Below, one piece after another: positions 8,383 to 15,976 of a DNA stretch of 43,632 nucleotides (positions within the stretch are counted from its first letter, which is position 1; every line of letters starts with the position of its first letter). The notes under the pieces were generated by a model. The model was not told where the DNA came from and made no database searches. It saw only the letters and a list, made by a program, of their open reading frames with translations. The stretch is from an uncultured Eubacteriales bacterium (GTDB taxonomy: Bacteria > Bacillota > Clostridia > Oscillospirales > Oscillospiraceae), in NCBI GenBank assembly GCA_900319275.1, contig ONNS01000013.1, positions 1 through 43,632 on the forward strand. The letters are read 5' to 3'. The position numbers and the translations under genes are program-made.

Positions 8383-8411
8383 ATTGTATCATCCTTCCCG
8401 GTGTTTGCCAA
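8383..8411 (-). promoter_or_regulatory. Promoter of the GH2-GH36 operon
   Basis: Minus strand: TTGGCA (8406-8411), 17-bp spacer, TACAAT (8383-8388). No clear operator or cre site is visible around it. Confidence 0.8.
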
Positions 8412-8422
8412 CCGCTTTTCTC

Positions 8423-8451
8423 GTGACAAGTGCAGCGAAGCGTGATACAAT
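8423..8451 (+). promoter_or_regulatory. Promoter of the GNAT gene
   Basis: Plus strand: GTGACA (8423-8428), 17-bp spacer, TACAAT (8446-8451). It is divergent from the glycosidase promoter; the two -35 boxes are 11 bp apart. Confidence 0.7.
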
Positions 8452-8479
8452 CGGGGCATTATGAAAGGCTGTGATAGAT

Positions 8480-8947
8480 ATGATGATCCGAAGAGCCGAG
8501 CCGCGCGATCTCGCGGTCGTCGACCGCCTGCTCAGCCAGGTGCTGGCGATCCATGCGGAAATCCGCCCAGACCTCTTCATCCCCGGCACCCGGAAATATA
8601 CCGACAGCGAGCTTTTGACGATCTTTGCCGACGAGCGGAGCCCGGTCTTCGTGGCCGAGGACGCGGACGGTGTACAGGGCTATTGCCTCTGCCAGCTGCA
8701 GGAGCGCCGGGGACTCAACAATATGCCAGACGGGCGCGAGCTCTATATCGACGATCTCTGCGTCGATGAAGCGGCGCGCGGAAGGCAGGTCGGGCGGCAG
8801 CTGTACGACTATGTGTGTGCCTATGCCAAAAATCTCGGCTGCGGTGCGATTACGCTGAACGTCTGGGAGGGGAACACCGCCGCCCTGGCCTTTTATGAGC
8901 GCATGGGCATGACCGTGCGAAAAACCGTCATGGAGACAAAACTGTAA
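8480..8947 (+). CDS. GNAT family N-acetyltransferase
   Basis: A 155-residue GNAT protein that transfers acetyl from acetyl-CoA to an unidentified amine. The fold's hallmarks are present: strand beta4 YIDDLCVDEAARGRQVGRQL with the acetyl-CoA pyrophosphate loop (R-G-R-Q-V-G), then NVWEGNTAALAFYERMGM, the usual C-terminal motif. ATG 8480 was chosen because AAAGG sits 11 bp upstream; a GTG at 8471 would be too close to that site. It is a single gene with its own promoter. The substrate is unknown. Confidence 0.88.
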   Translation: MMIRRAEPRDLAVVDRLLSQVLAIHAEIRPDLFIPGTRKYTDSELLTIFADERSPVFVAEDADGVQGYCLCQLQERRGLNNMPDGRELYIDDLCVDEAARGRQVGRQLYDYVCAYAKNLGCGAITLNVWEGNTAALAFYERMGMTVRKTVMETKL

Positions 8948-8962
8948 GAGATTATATTTTTC

Positions 8963-8991
8963 TTGCTCTCGCGGCGCTGCCGTGGTATTCT
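8963..8991 (+). promoter_or_regulatory. Promoter of ddl
   Basis: TTGCTC (8963-8968), 17-bp spacer, TATTCT (8986-8991). The predicted start near 8998 means only the TTG at 9017 can begin the ddl coding sequence. Confidence 0.65.
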
Positions 8992-9016
8992 ATCCGAGTA
9001 TGGGAGGGAATCAGCT

Positions 9017-10090
9017 TTGAAAATTGTTGTTTTGGGCGGCGGCACCAGCACGGAGCGCGCCGTCAGTCTGGTAACGGCCACGTCGGTCTGCAAAGCGCTG
9101 CGGCGCCGCGGCCACAAGGCTATATTTGTGGATTTGTTTTTCGGTCTGGAAGGCTATCAGGGGCAGCTCGGGGAGATCTTCGATGCGCCCGACGGGCTCT
9201 GCGGCGAGGCGGCGATCGAGCGTGAGGCGCCGGATCTTGCCTCCATCCGCGCCAAACGCCTGGACAAAAGCCCCAGCCGCATCGGGCCCGGTGTGCTCGA
9301 GGTCTGCCGCATGGCCGACTGCGTTTTTCTCGGCCTGCACGGCGCTGACGGCGAGGACGGCAAGATCCAGGCCGCGCTCGATCTGCTGGGTGTGCCCTAT
9401 ACGGGCTCGAGCAGTCTGGGCTCGGCCATGGCCATGGATAAGGCTGTGGCCAAGCGCATCATGGAGTCCGCCGGTATCCGCACACCGAAATGGCAGGAGC
9501 TGACCATCCGGCGCGAGGAGATCGCCTCGCTCAGCGAGAGTCTGCCGGTGCCCTGCGCCGTCAAGGTCGTCGACGGCGGCTCGTCCATCGGCGTGAGTCT
9601 GCCGGATACGCGCGAAGAGCTGCGCGCGGCACTCGAAAACGTGCTGCGATACGGCAGCCGTGTGGTCGTGGAGGAGAAGATCGTCGGCCGCGAGCTGACC
9701 GTGCCGATCCTCGGCGAACGGGCGCTCTGCCCGATCGAGATCGTCCCGCCCGAGAGCGGGAAGTTCGATTACATCTCAAAATACCAGCCCGGCGCCGACG
9801 CTGCGAGCGAGATCTGCCCCGCGCCGATCCCCGCGGAGATCACCGAAGAGCTGCAGCGGGAAGCACTGCGGCTGCACAAGGCCCTTGGCCTGTCGGTCTA
9901 TTCCCGCGCCGATGTGATGCTCGATCGCGAGGGGCGCGCCTGGTTCCTCGAGGTCAACACGCTGCCCGGCATGACGCCGGCCAGCCTGATCCCGAAGGCC
10001 GCTGCGGTCGATGGGCTGAGCTATGAGGAGCTGTGCGAGCGGATCGTGCAGCTGTCTCTCGCACAGAGACAGAAAGAACGCTCTTGTTAA
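9017..10090 (+). CDS. ddl: D-alanine--D-alanine ligase
   Basis: A 357-residue ATP-grasp ligase that joins two D-alanines for the peptidoglycan stem peptide. Visible: the N-terminal VVLGGGTSTERAVSL substrate loop, YTGSSSLGSAMAMDK, the KVVDGGSSIGVSL ATP-grasp loop, EEKIVGRELTVPIL and the Mg-binding FLEVNTLPGMTPASL. The proposed start is TTG 9017, eight bases after GGAGGG; an upstream in-frame codon at 8963 lies in the promoter. Loop residues look like ordinary D-Ala ligases, with no van genes nearby, so D-Ala-D-Lac activity is not suggested. It is longer than ~305-residue Ddl forms because of an insert around residues 45-85. Confidence 0.93.
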   Translation: MKIVVLGGGTSTERAVSLVTATSVCKALRRRGHKAIFVDLFFGLEGYQGQLGEIFDAPDGLCGEAAIEREAPDLASIRAKRLDKSPSRIGPGVLEVCRMADCVFLGLHGADGEDGKIQAALDLLGVPYTGSSSLGSAMAMDKAVAKRIMESAGIRTPKWQELTIRREEIASLSESLPVPCAVKVVDGGSSIGVSLPDTREELRAALENVLRYGSRVVVEEKIVGRELTVPILGERALCPIEIVPPESGKFDYISKYQPGADAASEICPAPIPAEITEELQREALRLHKALGLSVYSRADVMLDREGRAWFLEVNTLPGMTPASLIPKAAAVDGLSYEELCERIVQLSLAQRQKERSC

Positions 10091-10097
10091 CAGATTC

Positions 10098-10128
10098 TTG
10101 ATGTATTGAGAACTCGTTGTGATAAAAT
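10098..10128 (+). promoter_or_regulatory. Extended -10 promoter for the 10180-12087 cluster
   Basis: TAAAAT (10123-10128) is preceded by TGA, giving an extended -10. A weak -35 (TTGATG, 10098-10103) lies 19 bp away. Confidence 0.5.
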
Positions 10129-10179
10129 AAAGCTGTGCTTTATGGAGGCACACGATTCTTTTTCGCAGGTGGATCAAAG

Positions 10180-10587
10180 ATGAGAGACCGCTTTTCTCAA
10201 TTTATGGTTGGCCGCCACGGCAACGATCAGCTGAATCTGTTCCTTCTGGCGGTTGACGCTGTGCTGCTGATTGTCGGCTCCGTGTTTGGCGGCAGCGCGG
10301 CGGGCCGCGTGCTGATGGCGCTGGCCTTTGCACTGCTGGCGGTAATCTATTTTCGGATGTTCTCCCGCAATACGGTCCGCCGTCAGGACGAGAACAGCAA
10401 ATACCTGCGCGCTCGCTACCGGGTGCTCGGCAAATACCGCTGCATCAGGGAACGCTGGGTACAGCGCAAGGACTATAAATTCTTCACCTGCCCGTCCTGC
10501 AAGGCCACGCTGCGCGTGCCGAGAGGGCAGGGGAGCATCAACATCGTCTGCCGCCAGTGCGGCGACTCCTTCAAGGGGAAGACCTGA
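10180..10587 (+). CDS. Small membrane protein with C-terminal zinc ribbon
   Basis: A 135-residue protein with two hydrophobic segments (residues ~18-33 and ~42-60), a basic linker rich in Arg, and a C-terminal zinc-ribbon: CPSC at 104-107 and CRQC at 124-127. I do not recognise a named family. The ATG at 10180 follows AGGTGG. Its stop TGA shares its A with the ATG of the next gene (TGATG), indicating translational coupling. It begins a three-gene unit with DUF5685 and J-domain proteins. The zinc ribbon should face the cytosol if the two helices form a hairpin with N and C inside; that is inference. Confidence 0.75.
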   Translation: MRDRFSQFMVGRHGNDQLNLFLLAVDAVLLIVGSVFGGSAAGRVLMALAFALLAVIYFRMFSRNTVRRQDENSKYLRARYRVLGKYRCIRERWVQRKDYKFFTCPSCKATLRVPRGQGSINIVCRQCGDSFKGKT

Positions 10588-11432
10588 TGTTCGGCTATCT
10601 CACGGCCGACCCTGCGCTGCTGACGCAGCAGGAGCTCGACCGCTACCGTGCCTGCTACTGCGGGCTCTGCCGTGCGCTGCGCGAGCGGCACGGCCAGCTC
10701 AGCCGCCTGACGCTGAGCTATGACATGACCTTCCTGGTGCTGCTGCTCAACTCGCTCTACGAGCCGGAGGAGCGGCAGGACACCGAGACCTGTATCGCCC
10801 ACCCGAGGACGCCTCGCGCCTGGTGGCGCAGCGAGTTTTCCGACTACGCGGCCGATCTGACCGTCGCGCTGGCCTATCTCAAATGCCGGGACGACTGGGA
10901 GGACGAGGGCAGCGGCGCGGCACTGGCCGAGTCCGCGGTATTAAAGCCCGCCTGGAACCGCGTAAAGGCATGCTGGCCCCGGCAGTGTGAGGCCATGGAG
11001 GCGGGCATCCGCGACCTGCGCGCCATCGAGCTCACCGGGCGCGAGCAGCCCGACGAGGCTGCGGCCTGCTTTGGCCGTCTGATGGGCGAGTGTTTTGTTA
11101 TCAAAGAGGACCGCTGGCGTCCCGCCCTATACGGTATGGGTGCGGCGCTGGGGCGGTTCATTTATATTCTGGACGCCTGCATGGATCTCGACAGCGACGT
11201 GAAGCGCGAGAACTACAATCCCTTCACAAGCCGCTGCGGCAGGGACAACGCGGCGTATTTCCGCAGTATTCTGCAAATGCTGCTGGCCGACTGCGTGCGC
11301 GAGCTGGATCGCCTGCCTTTGGTACAGGACGTGGGACTGCTGAAAAACATCGTCTGCGCCGGGCTCTGGACCGAGTTCAATAAAAAGTTTGGAAGCGAGG
11401 AAGGGACCGAAGATGGTTCAGGATCCGTATAA
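10587..11432 (+). CDS. DUF5685 family protein
   Basis: A 281-residue, largely alpha-helical protein of the DUF5685 family, whose function is unknown. The N-terminus carries a Cys cluster, CYCGLC (residues 23-28), followed by [17 protein letters not shown]. Near residue 195 is [20 protein letters not shown], an acidic DxxxDxxxD-like stretch ending in Asn-Pro; its shape recalls the second aspartate motif of squalene/phytoene-synthase-type all-alpha enzymes, a resemblance I cannot test here. AAGGGGAAG provides the ribosome binding site. It overlaps its upstream neighbour by one base and its downstream neighbour by 20 bp, so the three products are probably made together. Confidence 0.8.
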   Translation: MFGYLTADPALLTQQELDRYRACYCGLCRALRERHGQLSRLTLSYDMTFLVLLLNSLYEPEERQDTETCIAHPRTPRAWWRSEFSDYAADLTVALAYLKCRDDWEDEGSGAALAESAVLKPAWNRVKACWPRQCEAMEAGIRDLRAIELTGREQPDEAAACFGRLMGECFVIKEDRWRPALYGMGAALGRFIYILDACMDLDSDVKRENYNPFTSRCGRDNAAYFRSILQMLLADCVRELDRLPLVQDVGLLKNIVCAGLWTEFNKKFGSEEGTEDGSGSV

Positions 11433-12087
11433 AACCCTCGGCGTGTCCCCGGACGCGAGCGACGAGGAGATCAAAAAAGCATACCGCGAGCTCGCCAAGC
11501 GCTACCATCCCGACCGCAACCCGAACAACCCCGCCGCGGCCGAAAAGATGAACGACATCAACGCCGCCTACGACATGATCAAGGACGGCAGCTATCAGCA
11601 GCAACAGCAGCAGGCGGCCTACGGTTACTCCCCCTACGGCGGCGCGTATCAGGAACAGCAGTACGACCCCTGGCAGGCCTATTACGGCCGCGCCTATCAG
11701 CGGCAGAGCCGCCAGAGCTACGAGCGCAGCGAGTACACCGCTGCGATGAGCTATATCCGCAACGGCATGTACCGCGAGGCGCTCAACGCGCTCAGCGGCG
11801 TGCCGATGAGCGAGCGCGACGGCAAGTGGTATTATCTCACGGCCGGGGCCAATATGTATCTCGGCAACAAGATCGCAGCGATCGACGCGGCCAGTCGCGC
11901 CTGCGAGATCGAGCCTGACAACGAGGAATACCGGCGGCTGCTCATGCAGCTGCAGTCCGGCGGCGATTACTACAACAACTACCGCACCGAATACCGCAGC
12001 GGTTTGAATACGAGCTGGCTGCTGGGGCTGTGCCTGGCCAACGCCTGTCTTGGACCGACCTGCGGCTTCCGCTTCTTCTGCTGTTGA
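11413..12087 (+). CDS. J-domain (DnaJ-like) protein
   Basis: A 224-residue protein with an N-terminal J domain (residues ~4-65) including HPD at 32-34, the motif that stimulates DnaK ATPase. A Gln/Tyr-rich linker follows (residues ~65-100), then TPR-like helices (residues ~110-185) and a hydrophobic Cys-rich tail ([14 protein letters not shown], then CGFRFFCC). It lacks the G/F and zinc-finger regions of true DnaJ, so it is a specialised co-chaperone. The ATG at 11413 lies inside the end of the DUF5685 gene behind GAGGAAGGG. Partnership with the two upstream products is inferred from overlap. Confidence 0.85.
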   Translation: MVQDPYKTLGVSPDASDEEIKKAYRELAKRYHPDRNPNNPAAAEKMNDINAAYDMIKDGSYQQQQQQAAYGYSPYGGAYQEQQYDPWQAYYGRAYQRQSRQSYERSEYTAAMSYIRNGMYREALNALSGVPMSERDGKWYYLTAGANMYLGNKIAAIDAASRACEIEPDNEEYRRLLMQLQSGGDYYNNYRTEYRSGLNTSWLLGLCLANACLGPTCGFRFFCC

Positions 12088-12145
12088 ATAACTGTACAGC
12101 CCCCTTACGGGATAAACAGGCAACAAAAAAGAAGGAGGCGGCGAT

Positions 12146-12370
12146 ATGCGTTTGTTCCGGAAAAAAGGGCCCGCGCCCATCCCGTATGACCGCGAGACGG
12201 CAGAGCCCGCCGTGCGCTCGAGCATCTGCACGGGCGAGCTGACTGTCGGCTTTGTCGACCGCCAGACCGGGCGCTTCCATGAATACGAGCTTGCCCACGA
12301 CGAGAACGACGTGGAGGTGTTTTGTCAGCGCGTCGGCATCGCGGCTAGCGAAATCAAACGGATATTCTGA
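12146..12370 (+). CDS. Small conserved hypothetical protein
   Basis: A 74-residue soluble protein beginning MRLFRKKGPAPIPYD and containing AVRSSICTGELTVGFVD and a C-terminal acidic helix. It resembles short clostridial proteins sometimes labelled aspartate dehydrogenase, a label not supported by any NAD-binding motif here. A full AGGAGG precedes the ATG. It is followed after 36 bp by the TSCPD protein. No function is assigned. Confidence 0.75.
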   Translation: MRLFRKKGPAPIPYDRETAEPAVRSSICTGELTVGFVDRQTGRFHEYELAHDENDVEVFCQRVGIAASEIKRIF

Positions 12371-12406
12371 GTGCGAATACAACCGGGAAATGAGGATAGA
12401 GAGAAC

Positions 12407-12670
12407 ATGATCGAAAAGATTTATCGCCCGAAGGGCACCTGCTCGACGCAGATCCGTCTCGCCATCGACGACGAGGGCATTCTGCGCAAGCTGGTATTTG
12501 TCAACGGCTGCCCCGGCAACACCGCCGGCGTCAGCAAGCTCGCCGTCGGCCGCCGTGCCGACGAGGTGGCGGAGCTGCTGCGCGGCACGCGCTGCGGTTT
12601 GCGTCCGACCTCCTGCCCCGACCAGCTCGCCCGCGCGATCGACGAGGCGCTCTCGGAGCTGAGGGCATAA
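12407..12670 (+). CDS. TSCPD domain protein (TIGR03905 family)
   Basis: An 87-residue protein matching the short stand-alone TSCPD family: YRPKGTCSTQIRLAID, FVNGCPGNTAGVSKL and the name motif TSCPDQLARAI. The domain also occurs at the C-terminus of some adenosylcobalamin-dependent ribonucleotide reductases, but the function of the stand-alone form is unknown. Four conserved Cys suggest metal binding. ATG 12407 follows GGATAGAGAG. Co-transcription with the preceding gene is likely. Confidence 0.88.
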   Translation: MIEKIYRPKGTCSTQIRLAIDDEGILRKLVFVNGCPGNTAGVSKLAVGRRADEVAELLRGTRCGLRPTSCPDQLARAIDEALSELRA

Positions 12671-12688
12671 ATGACATAAGCCCCAAGG

Positions 12689-12749
12689 ACAAGGGGACGG
12701 TTGTTTTGTCTGCGGAGAAAAACGAAAGACAAAAGAAGCGTCCCCTTGT
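12689..12749. repeat. Palindromic intergenic repeat, GGGGACG type
   Basis: ACAAGGGGACG (12689-12699) and TTTTGTCT (12704-12711) pair with AGACAAAA (12727-12734) and CGTCCCCTTGT (12739-12749), interrupted by a four-base internal bulge on each side. It looks like a dispersed palindromic element and may also act as a terminator between the TSCPD gene and the aminopeptidase. Confidence 0.8.
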
Positions 12750-12780
12750 TTGTTATACTGACTACATTCGGAGGAAACAT

Positions 12781-14010
12781 ATGAAAAAGACCGTATTGCG
12801 CAGTTATGCAAGACTGATCGCCCGTGCGGGCGTCAACGTGCAGAAGGGCCAGGAGGTGTTGATCCGCGCCGGCCTCGACCAGCCGGAATTTGTCCGGATG
12901 CTGGTGGAGGAGTGCTACCGCGCCAAGGCAAAACGGGTGCGCGTGGAATGGGACTATGAGCCGCTGCGGAAGCTCGACTACCGCTACTGCTCCCAGACCG
13001 CGCTCGCGACTGTGGAGGACTGGGAAAAGGCAAAGCTCGAGCACCGCGTTGAGGTGCTGCCCTGCACGATCTTCCTCGATTCTTTTGACCCCGACGGCAT
13101 GAAGGGCATCAACCAGGAGAAGATGGCAAAGGTCGAGCAGAAGCGCTTTCCGATCCTGAAGCCGATCTTTGACAGCATGGAGAATAAATATCCCTGGTGC
13201 ATCGCCGCCGTCCCCGGTGCGGCCTGGGCCAAAAAGATCTTCCCCGAGTTGCCGAAGGGCAAGGCCATGGAAAAGCTGTGGGAGGCGATCCTCTATACCT
13301 CGCGCGTCACCGAAGACCCCGTCGCCGCATGGGAGGCGCACAACGCCGAGCTCGAAAAGCGCTGCGACTACTTAAACGCGCTCGGCATCGCTGAGCTGCA
13401 CTATAAAGGCGACAACGGCACCGACCTGACCGTCGGCATGATCCCCGAGGCCATCTTCATGGGCGGCGGCGAGCGCACGCTCGGCGGCCAGTTCTTCAAT
13501 CCCAACATCCCCACCGAGGAGTGCTTCACGACCCCGATGCGCGGCAAGGCCGAGGGCATCGTCTATGCCACCAAGCCGCTGTCCTACTCGGGCGAGCTGA
13601 TCGAAAACTTTTCCGTCCGCTTTGAAAACGGCAAGGCCGTTGAGGTGCACGCCGAGAAAAACCAGGCGCTGCTCGAAAAGATGATCTCGATGGACGAGGG
13701 CGCGGCCTATCTGGGCGAGTGCGCGCTGGTGCCGGTGAATTCCCCGATTGCCGAATCCGCTCTGCTGTTCTACAACACCCTGTTCGACGAAAACGCCGCC
13801 TGCCATCTCGCGCTCGGCATGGGCTTTGCGAACACGATCCGCGGCTTCGAGAACAAGACGCTGGAGGAGTGCCGCCAGATGGGCGTCAACGACTCGATGA
13901 ACCACGAGGATTTCATGATCGGCTATGAAGGGCTGGACATCGACGCTCTGACGCGAGACGGCCGGACCGTCCCCATTTTCCGCCGCGGTAAGTGGGCGTT
14001 TGAGGTGTAA
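12781..14010 (+). CDS. Aminopeptidase, M29 family
   Basis: A 409-residue M29 metallopeptidase (aminopeptidase T/AmpS type), a two-metal cytosolic enzyme that removes N-terminal residues. The metal site region is recognisable: GGGERTLGGQFFNPNIPTEE, KAEGIVYATKPLSYSGEL, LGECALVP and LFDENAACHLALGMGF. The length is normal. ATG 12781 follows GGAGG. A palindromic repeat separates it from the preceding gene and a strong terminator follows at 14098-14135. Confidence 0.93.
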   Translation: MKKTVLRSYARLIARAGVNVQKGQEVLIRAGLDQPEFVRMLVEECYRAKAKRVRVEWDYEPLRKLDYRYCSQTALATVEDWEKAKLEHRVEVLPCTIFLDSFDPDGMKGINQEKMAKVEQKRFPILKPIFDSMENKYPWCIAAVPGAAWAKKIFPELPKGKAMEKLWEAILYTSRVTEDPVAAWEAHNAELEKRCDYLNALGIAELHYKGDNGTDLTVGMIPEAIFMGGGERTLGGQFFNPNIPTEECFTTPMRGKAEGIVYATKPLSYSGELIENFSVRFENGKAVEVHAEKNQALLEKMISMDEGAAYLGECALVPVNSPIAESALLFYNTLFDENAACHLALGMGFANTIRGFENKTLEECRQMGVNDSMNHEDFMIGYEGLDIDALTRDGRTVPIFRRGKWAFEV

Positions 14011-14097
14011 CGTATTATTTCGCAGAAACACAGTGCGATTCCGCAGGGGGGGGTTCGACACGCCCGGCGGGCATATAATCTGATTCCTAAGAAAAGT

Positions 14098-14135
14098 GGC
14101 GGATTTGCAGCATGATGAGTTGCTGCAAATCCGCC
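14098..14135. terminator. Bidirectional terminator between convergent genes
   Basis: GGCGGATTTGCAGCA (14098-14112) pairs perfectly with TGCTGCAAATCCGCC (14121-14135), with T-rich flanks on both strands. It serves the M29 peptidase and the convergent ATPase gene. Confidence 0.92.
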
Positions 14136-14167
14136 TTTAATATTTATAAGAGATGGGTCTGTACAGC

Positions 14168-15208
14168 CTATCGAAAGATACGCGCAACCGTCTCCTCGGT
14201 AAAAGCGGTCAATGCGGTGAAATCCACATGCGGGCGGTAGATACGCTCCAGTTCGTCGTGGAGGGCCTTGGCCGCCTCCAGCTTGGCAAGGGCTTCACCC
14301 GTGGCGGCGTCACGCGCCCGCAGACCCCGGCGGCGTTCCGCACGCGCCTCGGCCGAGAGAGCGTCCGCCGCCATCACATCCAGGCGCACATGGCGGCTCG
14401 CGGGCAGTACCCAATCCCCGGCGAGCAGGGCAAGACCGCTTTTTGGCAGCAGCAGCGCCTCGAGGCGCGATGGATCGAGCGGGTCGGGGCACACGATACG
14501 GTCTAGCCCGCGCTCCGCCGCCGCCCTTTCGGCGGCCTCAAGCGCGAGAGGCGCGAGGCCGAGCGCGTTGTCGAGACAGTAGGCCATCGGGCAGAGCGCC
14601 GCCACGGTCTCGCCAAGTCGGAGCCGCCCCTGGCAGCTGTTGGCGGACAGGTAGCGGCGGGAAACGCGGTTTTCACCGCCTTTTCCGCCGTGACGGTAAA
14701 TAAGCTGCGAGCCGCGCTCGCGCACGCTCTCGAGCAGCTGCGCCGGGACGGCCGGACGGCAGCCCTCGTCCAGCGCCGCCGCGGCGGCGAGATACGCGTA
14801 AGCCTGGCGATAGCAGCGCTTATGTGCCAGCGAAAGCTGCAGCAGCTGCTCGCGGTCCGCGGCCGGGAGCGGCGTGCCGACAAATTGAAACAGATCCACA
14901 TAGTCCCCGTCAGCCCCAAAGCGGCGCGGCTCGGTCACGTGCGGCGCGGTGCCGTCTACCCAGCCCTGACGAAGGGCGGGGAGGTACACCCCGTCGAGCG
15001 AGTCCGGATCGCCGGAGCAGACGATGTACTCCACCTCGAGCCCACGCCGCTCGGCCGCCGCTCCGATCGCGCGCATGAAGCCGGACTTCCCGCTGCCCGG
15101 GCCGCCCTTGATAACGTGAAGATAGTCGCCCTCACCGGCGCAAAAGCCGCTGTAGAGCGAGGCAAAACCGCCCCTGCTGTTGGCACCCAAAAACCATGTC
15201 GTTGTCAT
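14168..15208 (-). CDS. P-loop ATPase, PRK06851-like
   Basis: A 346-residue cytosolic protein with a Walker A, IKGGPGSGKSGFM, near residue 40, resembling the PRK06851 family of uncharacterised nucleotide-binding proteins. Other recognisable stretches are YIVCSGDPDSLDGVYLP and VYLPALRQGWVDGTAPH, which recur in the family. The start at 15208 (MTTTWFLGANSRGGFAS) has GGAGGTGAT; the open frame upstream is unrelated sequence. It appears monocistronic. The function is unknown; a role in sporulation or DNA metabolism would be speculation. Confidence 0.85.
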   Translation of the reverse strand: MTTTWFLGANSRGGFASLYSGFCAGEGDYLHVIKGGPGSGKSGFMRAIGAAAERRGLEVEYIVCSGDPDSLDGVYLPALRQGWVDGTAPHVTEPRRFGADGDYVDLFQFVGTPLPAADREQLLQLSLAHKRCYRQAYAYLAAAAALDEGCRPAVPAQLLESVRERGSQLIYRHGGKGGENRVSRRYLSANSCQGRLRLGETVAALCPMAYCLDNALGLAPLALEAAERAAAERGLDRIVCPDPLDPSRLEALLLPKSGLALLAGDWVLPASRHVRLDVMAADALSAEARAERRRGLRARDAATGEALAKLEAAKALHDELERIYRPHVDFTALTAFTEETVARIFR

Positions 15209-15309
15209 CCGATCACCTCCAGCTATTCTATGCCTGATGACAGGGATAGTGTGTGAAGCAGAGTGAAAACTATGTATAAAAGCGCCGCATCGCAGCGCGG
15301 AACAGAGAA

Positions 15310-15344
15310 AGCGCCCGGTTTTCGGAAATCGAAAACCGGGCGCT
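15310..15344 (-). terminator. Terminator of the DtxR-family gene
   Basis: AGCGCCCGGTTTTCG (15310-15324) pairs with CGAAAACCGGGCGCT (15330-15344), loop GAAAT, with a T-rich stretch on the minus strand. Confidence 0.9.
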
Positions 15345-15365
15345 ATTCTTTGATGTTTATTCAAC

Positions 15366-15737
15366 TTACAGGATCGTACTGACATGGCGGCAGAGGGCCT
15401 GGAAGGTCTCCTCGCTGAGATCGTGCTCGACCTTGCACGCGTCCTCGCGGGCGAGTGCTTCGTCAACGCCGAGCCGGGTGAAGAAATCCGTCAGCGTTTT
15501 ATGGCGGGTGTAAATACGGTCGGCAATCTCCATCCCTGACGGTGTCAGCGTGATGAAGCTGCTCTCGTCCATTGTGATATAGCCGTTTTCGCGCAGGCGC
15601 TTGGTGGCATAGCTGACGCTGGGCTTGGTGACGCCAAGAAGATTGGCCACATCGACCGAGCGGATAAAGCCGCGCTTCTCTTTAAGCATCAGCATGGCTT
15701 CCAGGTAATCTTCCGTGGACTTTTGTGAGTTCATCAT
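15366..15737 (-). CDS. DtxR/MntR-family metal-dependent repressor
   Basis: A 123-residue member of the DtxR family: winged HTH (STEDYLEAMLMLKEKR, DVANLLGVTKPSVSYATKRL) and a metal-binding dimerisation region (ADRIYTRHKTLTDFF, EDACKVEHDLSEETFQALCRHV) supplying Glu, Cys and His ligands. There is no C-terminal SH3-like domain, as in MntR. It is divergent from the feo operon, so an Fe(II)-sensing repressor of feo is likely; Mn(II) sensing cannot be excluded. Two adjacent ATGs (15737, 15734) are possible and neither has a strong ribosome binding site, suggesting low expression. A palindrome over its own promoter suggests autoregulation. Confidence 0.9.
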   Translation of the reverse strand: MMNSQKSTEDYLEAMLMLKEKRGFIRSVDVANLLGVTKPSVSYATKRLRENGYITMDESSFITLTPSGMEIADRIYTRHKTLTDFFTRLGVDEALAREDACKVEHDLSEETFQALCRHVSTIL

Positions 15738-15771
15738 AAGGGATGCACCGACTTTCTCAAATACTGCCTGT

Positions 15772-15811
15772 GTATATTGTATATACTAACATATTTGCCC
15801 GCGCTTGGCAA
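15772..15811 (-). promoter_or_regulatory. Promoter and candidate operator of the DtxR-family gene
   Basis: Minus strand: TTGCCA (15806-15811), 17-bp spacer, TAGTAT (15783-15788). The -10 box is overlapped by the palindrome GTATAT-TGT-ATATAC (15772-15786), a plausible autoregulatory operator. Confidence 0.65.
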
Positions 15812-15851
15812 GGAATATTCTGTGCATCATCGACTTGACTTAATTTCACCC

Positions 15852-15880
15852 TTGACAGAAAAAGGAGATAATGTTATACT
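15852..15880 (+). promoter_or_regulatory. Promoter of the feo operon
   Basis: TTGACA (15852-15857), 17-bp spacer and TATACT (15875-15880): a near-perfect sigma-70 promoter, with the predicted start near 15887. Confidence 0.88.
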
Positions 15881-15890
15881 GTGCAAGTGG

Positions 15891-15945
15891 TTAGAAAAGT
15901 CTAATTATTTTTTTACAAATCTAATTAGAACTATCTAATATTAGA
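15891..15945 (+). promoter_or_regulatory. Three palindromic operator candidates in the feo leader
   Basis: Three palindromes built from TTAGA/TCTAA half-sites lie just after the predicted transcription start: TTAGAAAAGTCTAA (15891-15904), TCTAATTAGA (15920-15929) and TCTAATATTAGA (15934-15945). Their position suits roadblock or occlusion by a metal-loaded DtxR-family repressor; the divergent regulator is the obvious candidate. Confidence 0.7.
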
Positions 15946-15976
15946 GAGCTTTGCTTAACAGAGAGGAGAGCGTGTG

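Noticed and set aside
9017-10090. VanA-type D-Ala-D-Lac ligase
   Set aside because: No vanHX or vanRS neighbours, and the motifs look like ordinary Ddl.
14046-14053. Run of eight G after the M29 gene as a phase-variation tract
   Set aside because: It lies downstream of a stop codon and outside any promoter, so slippage would have no obvious effect.
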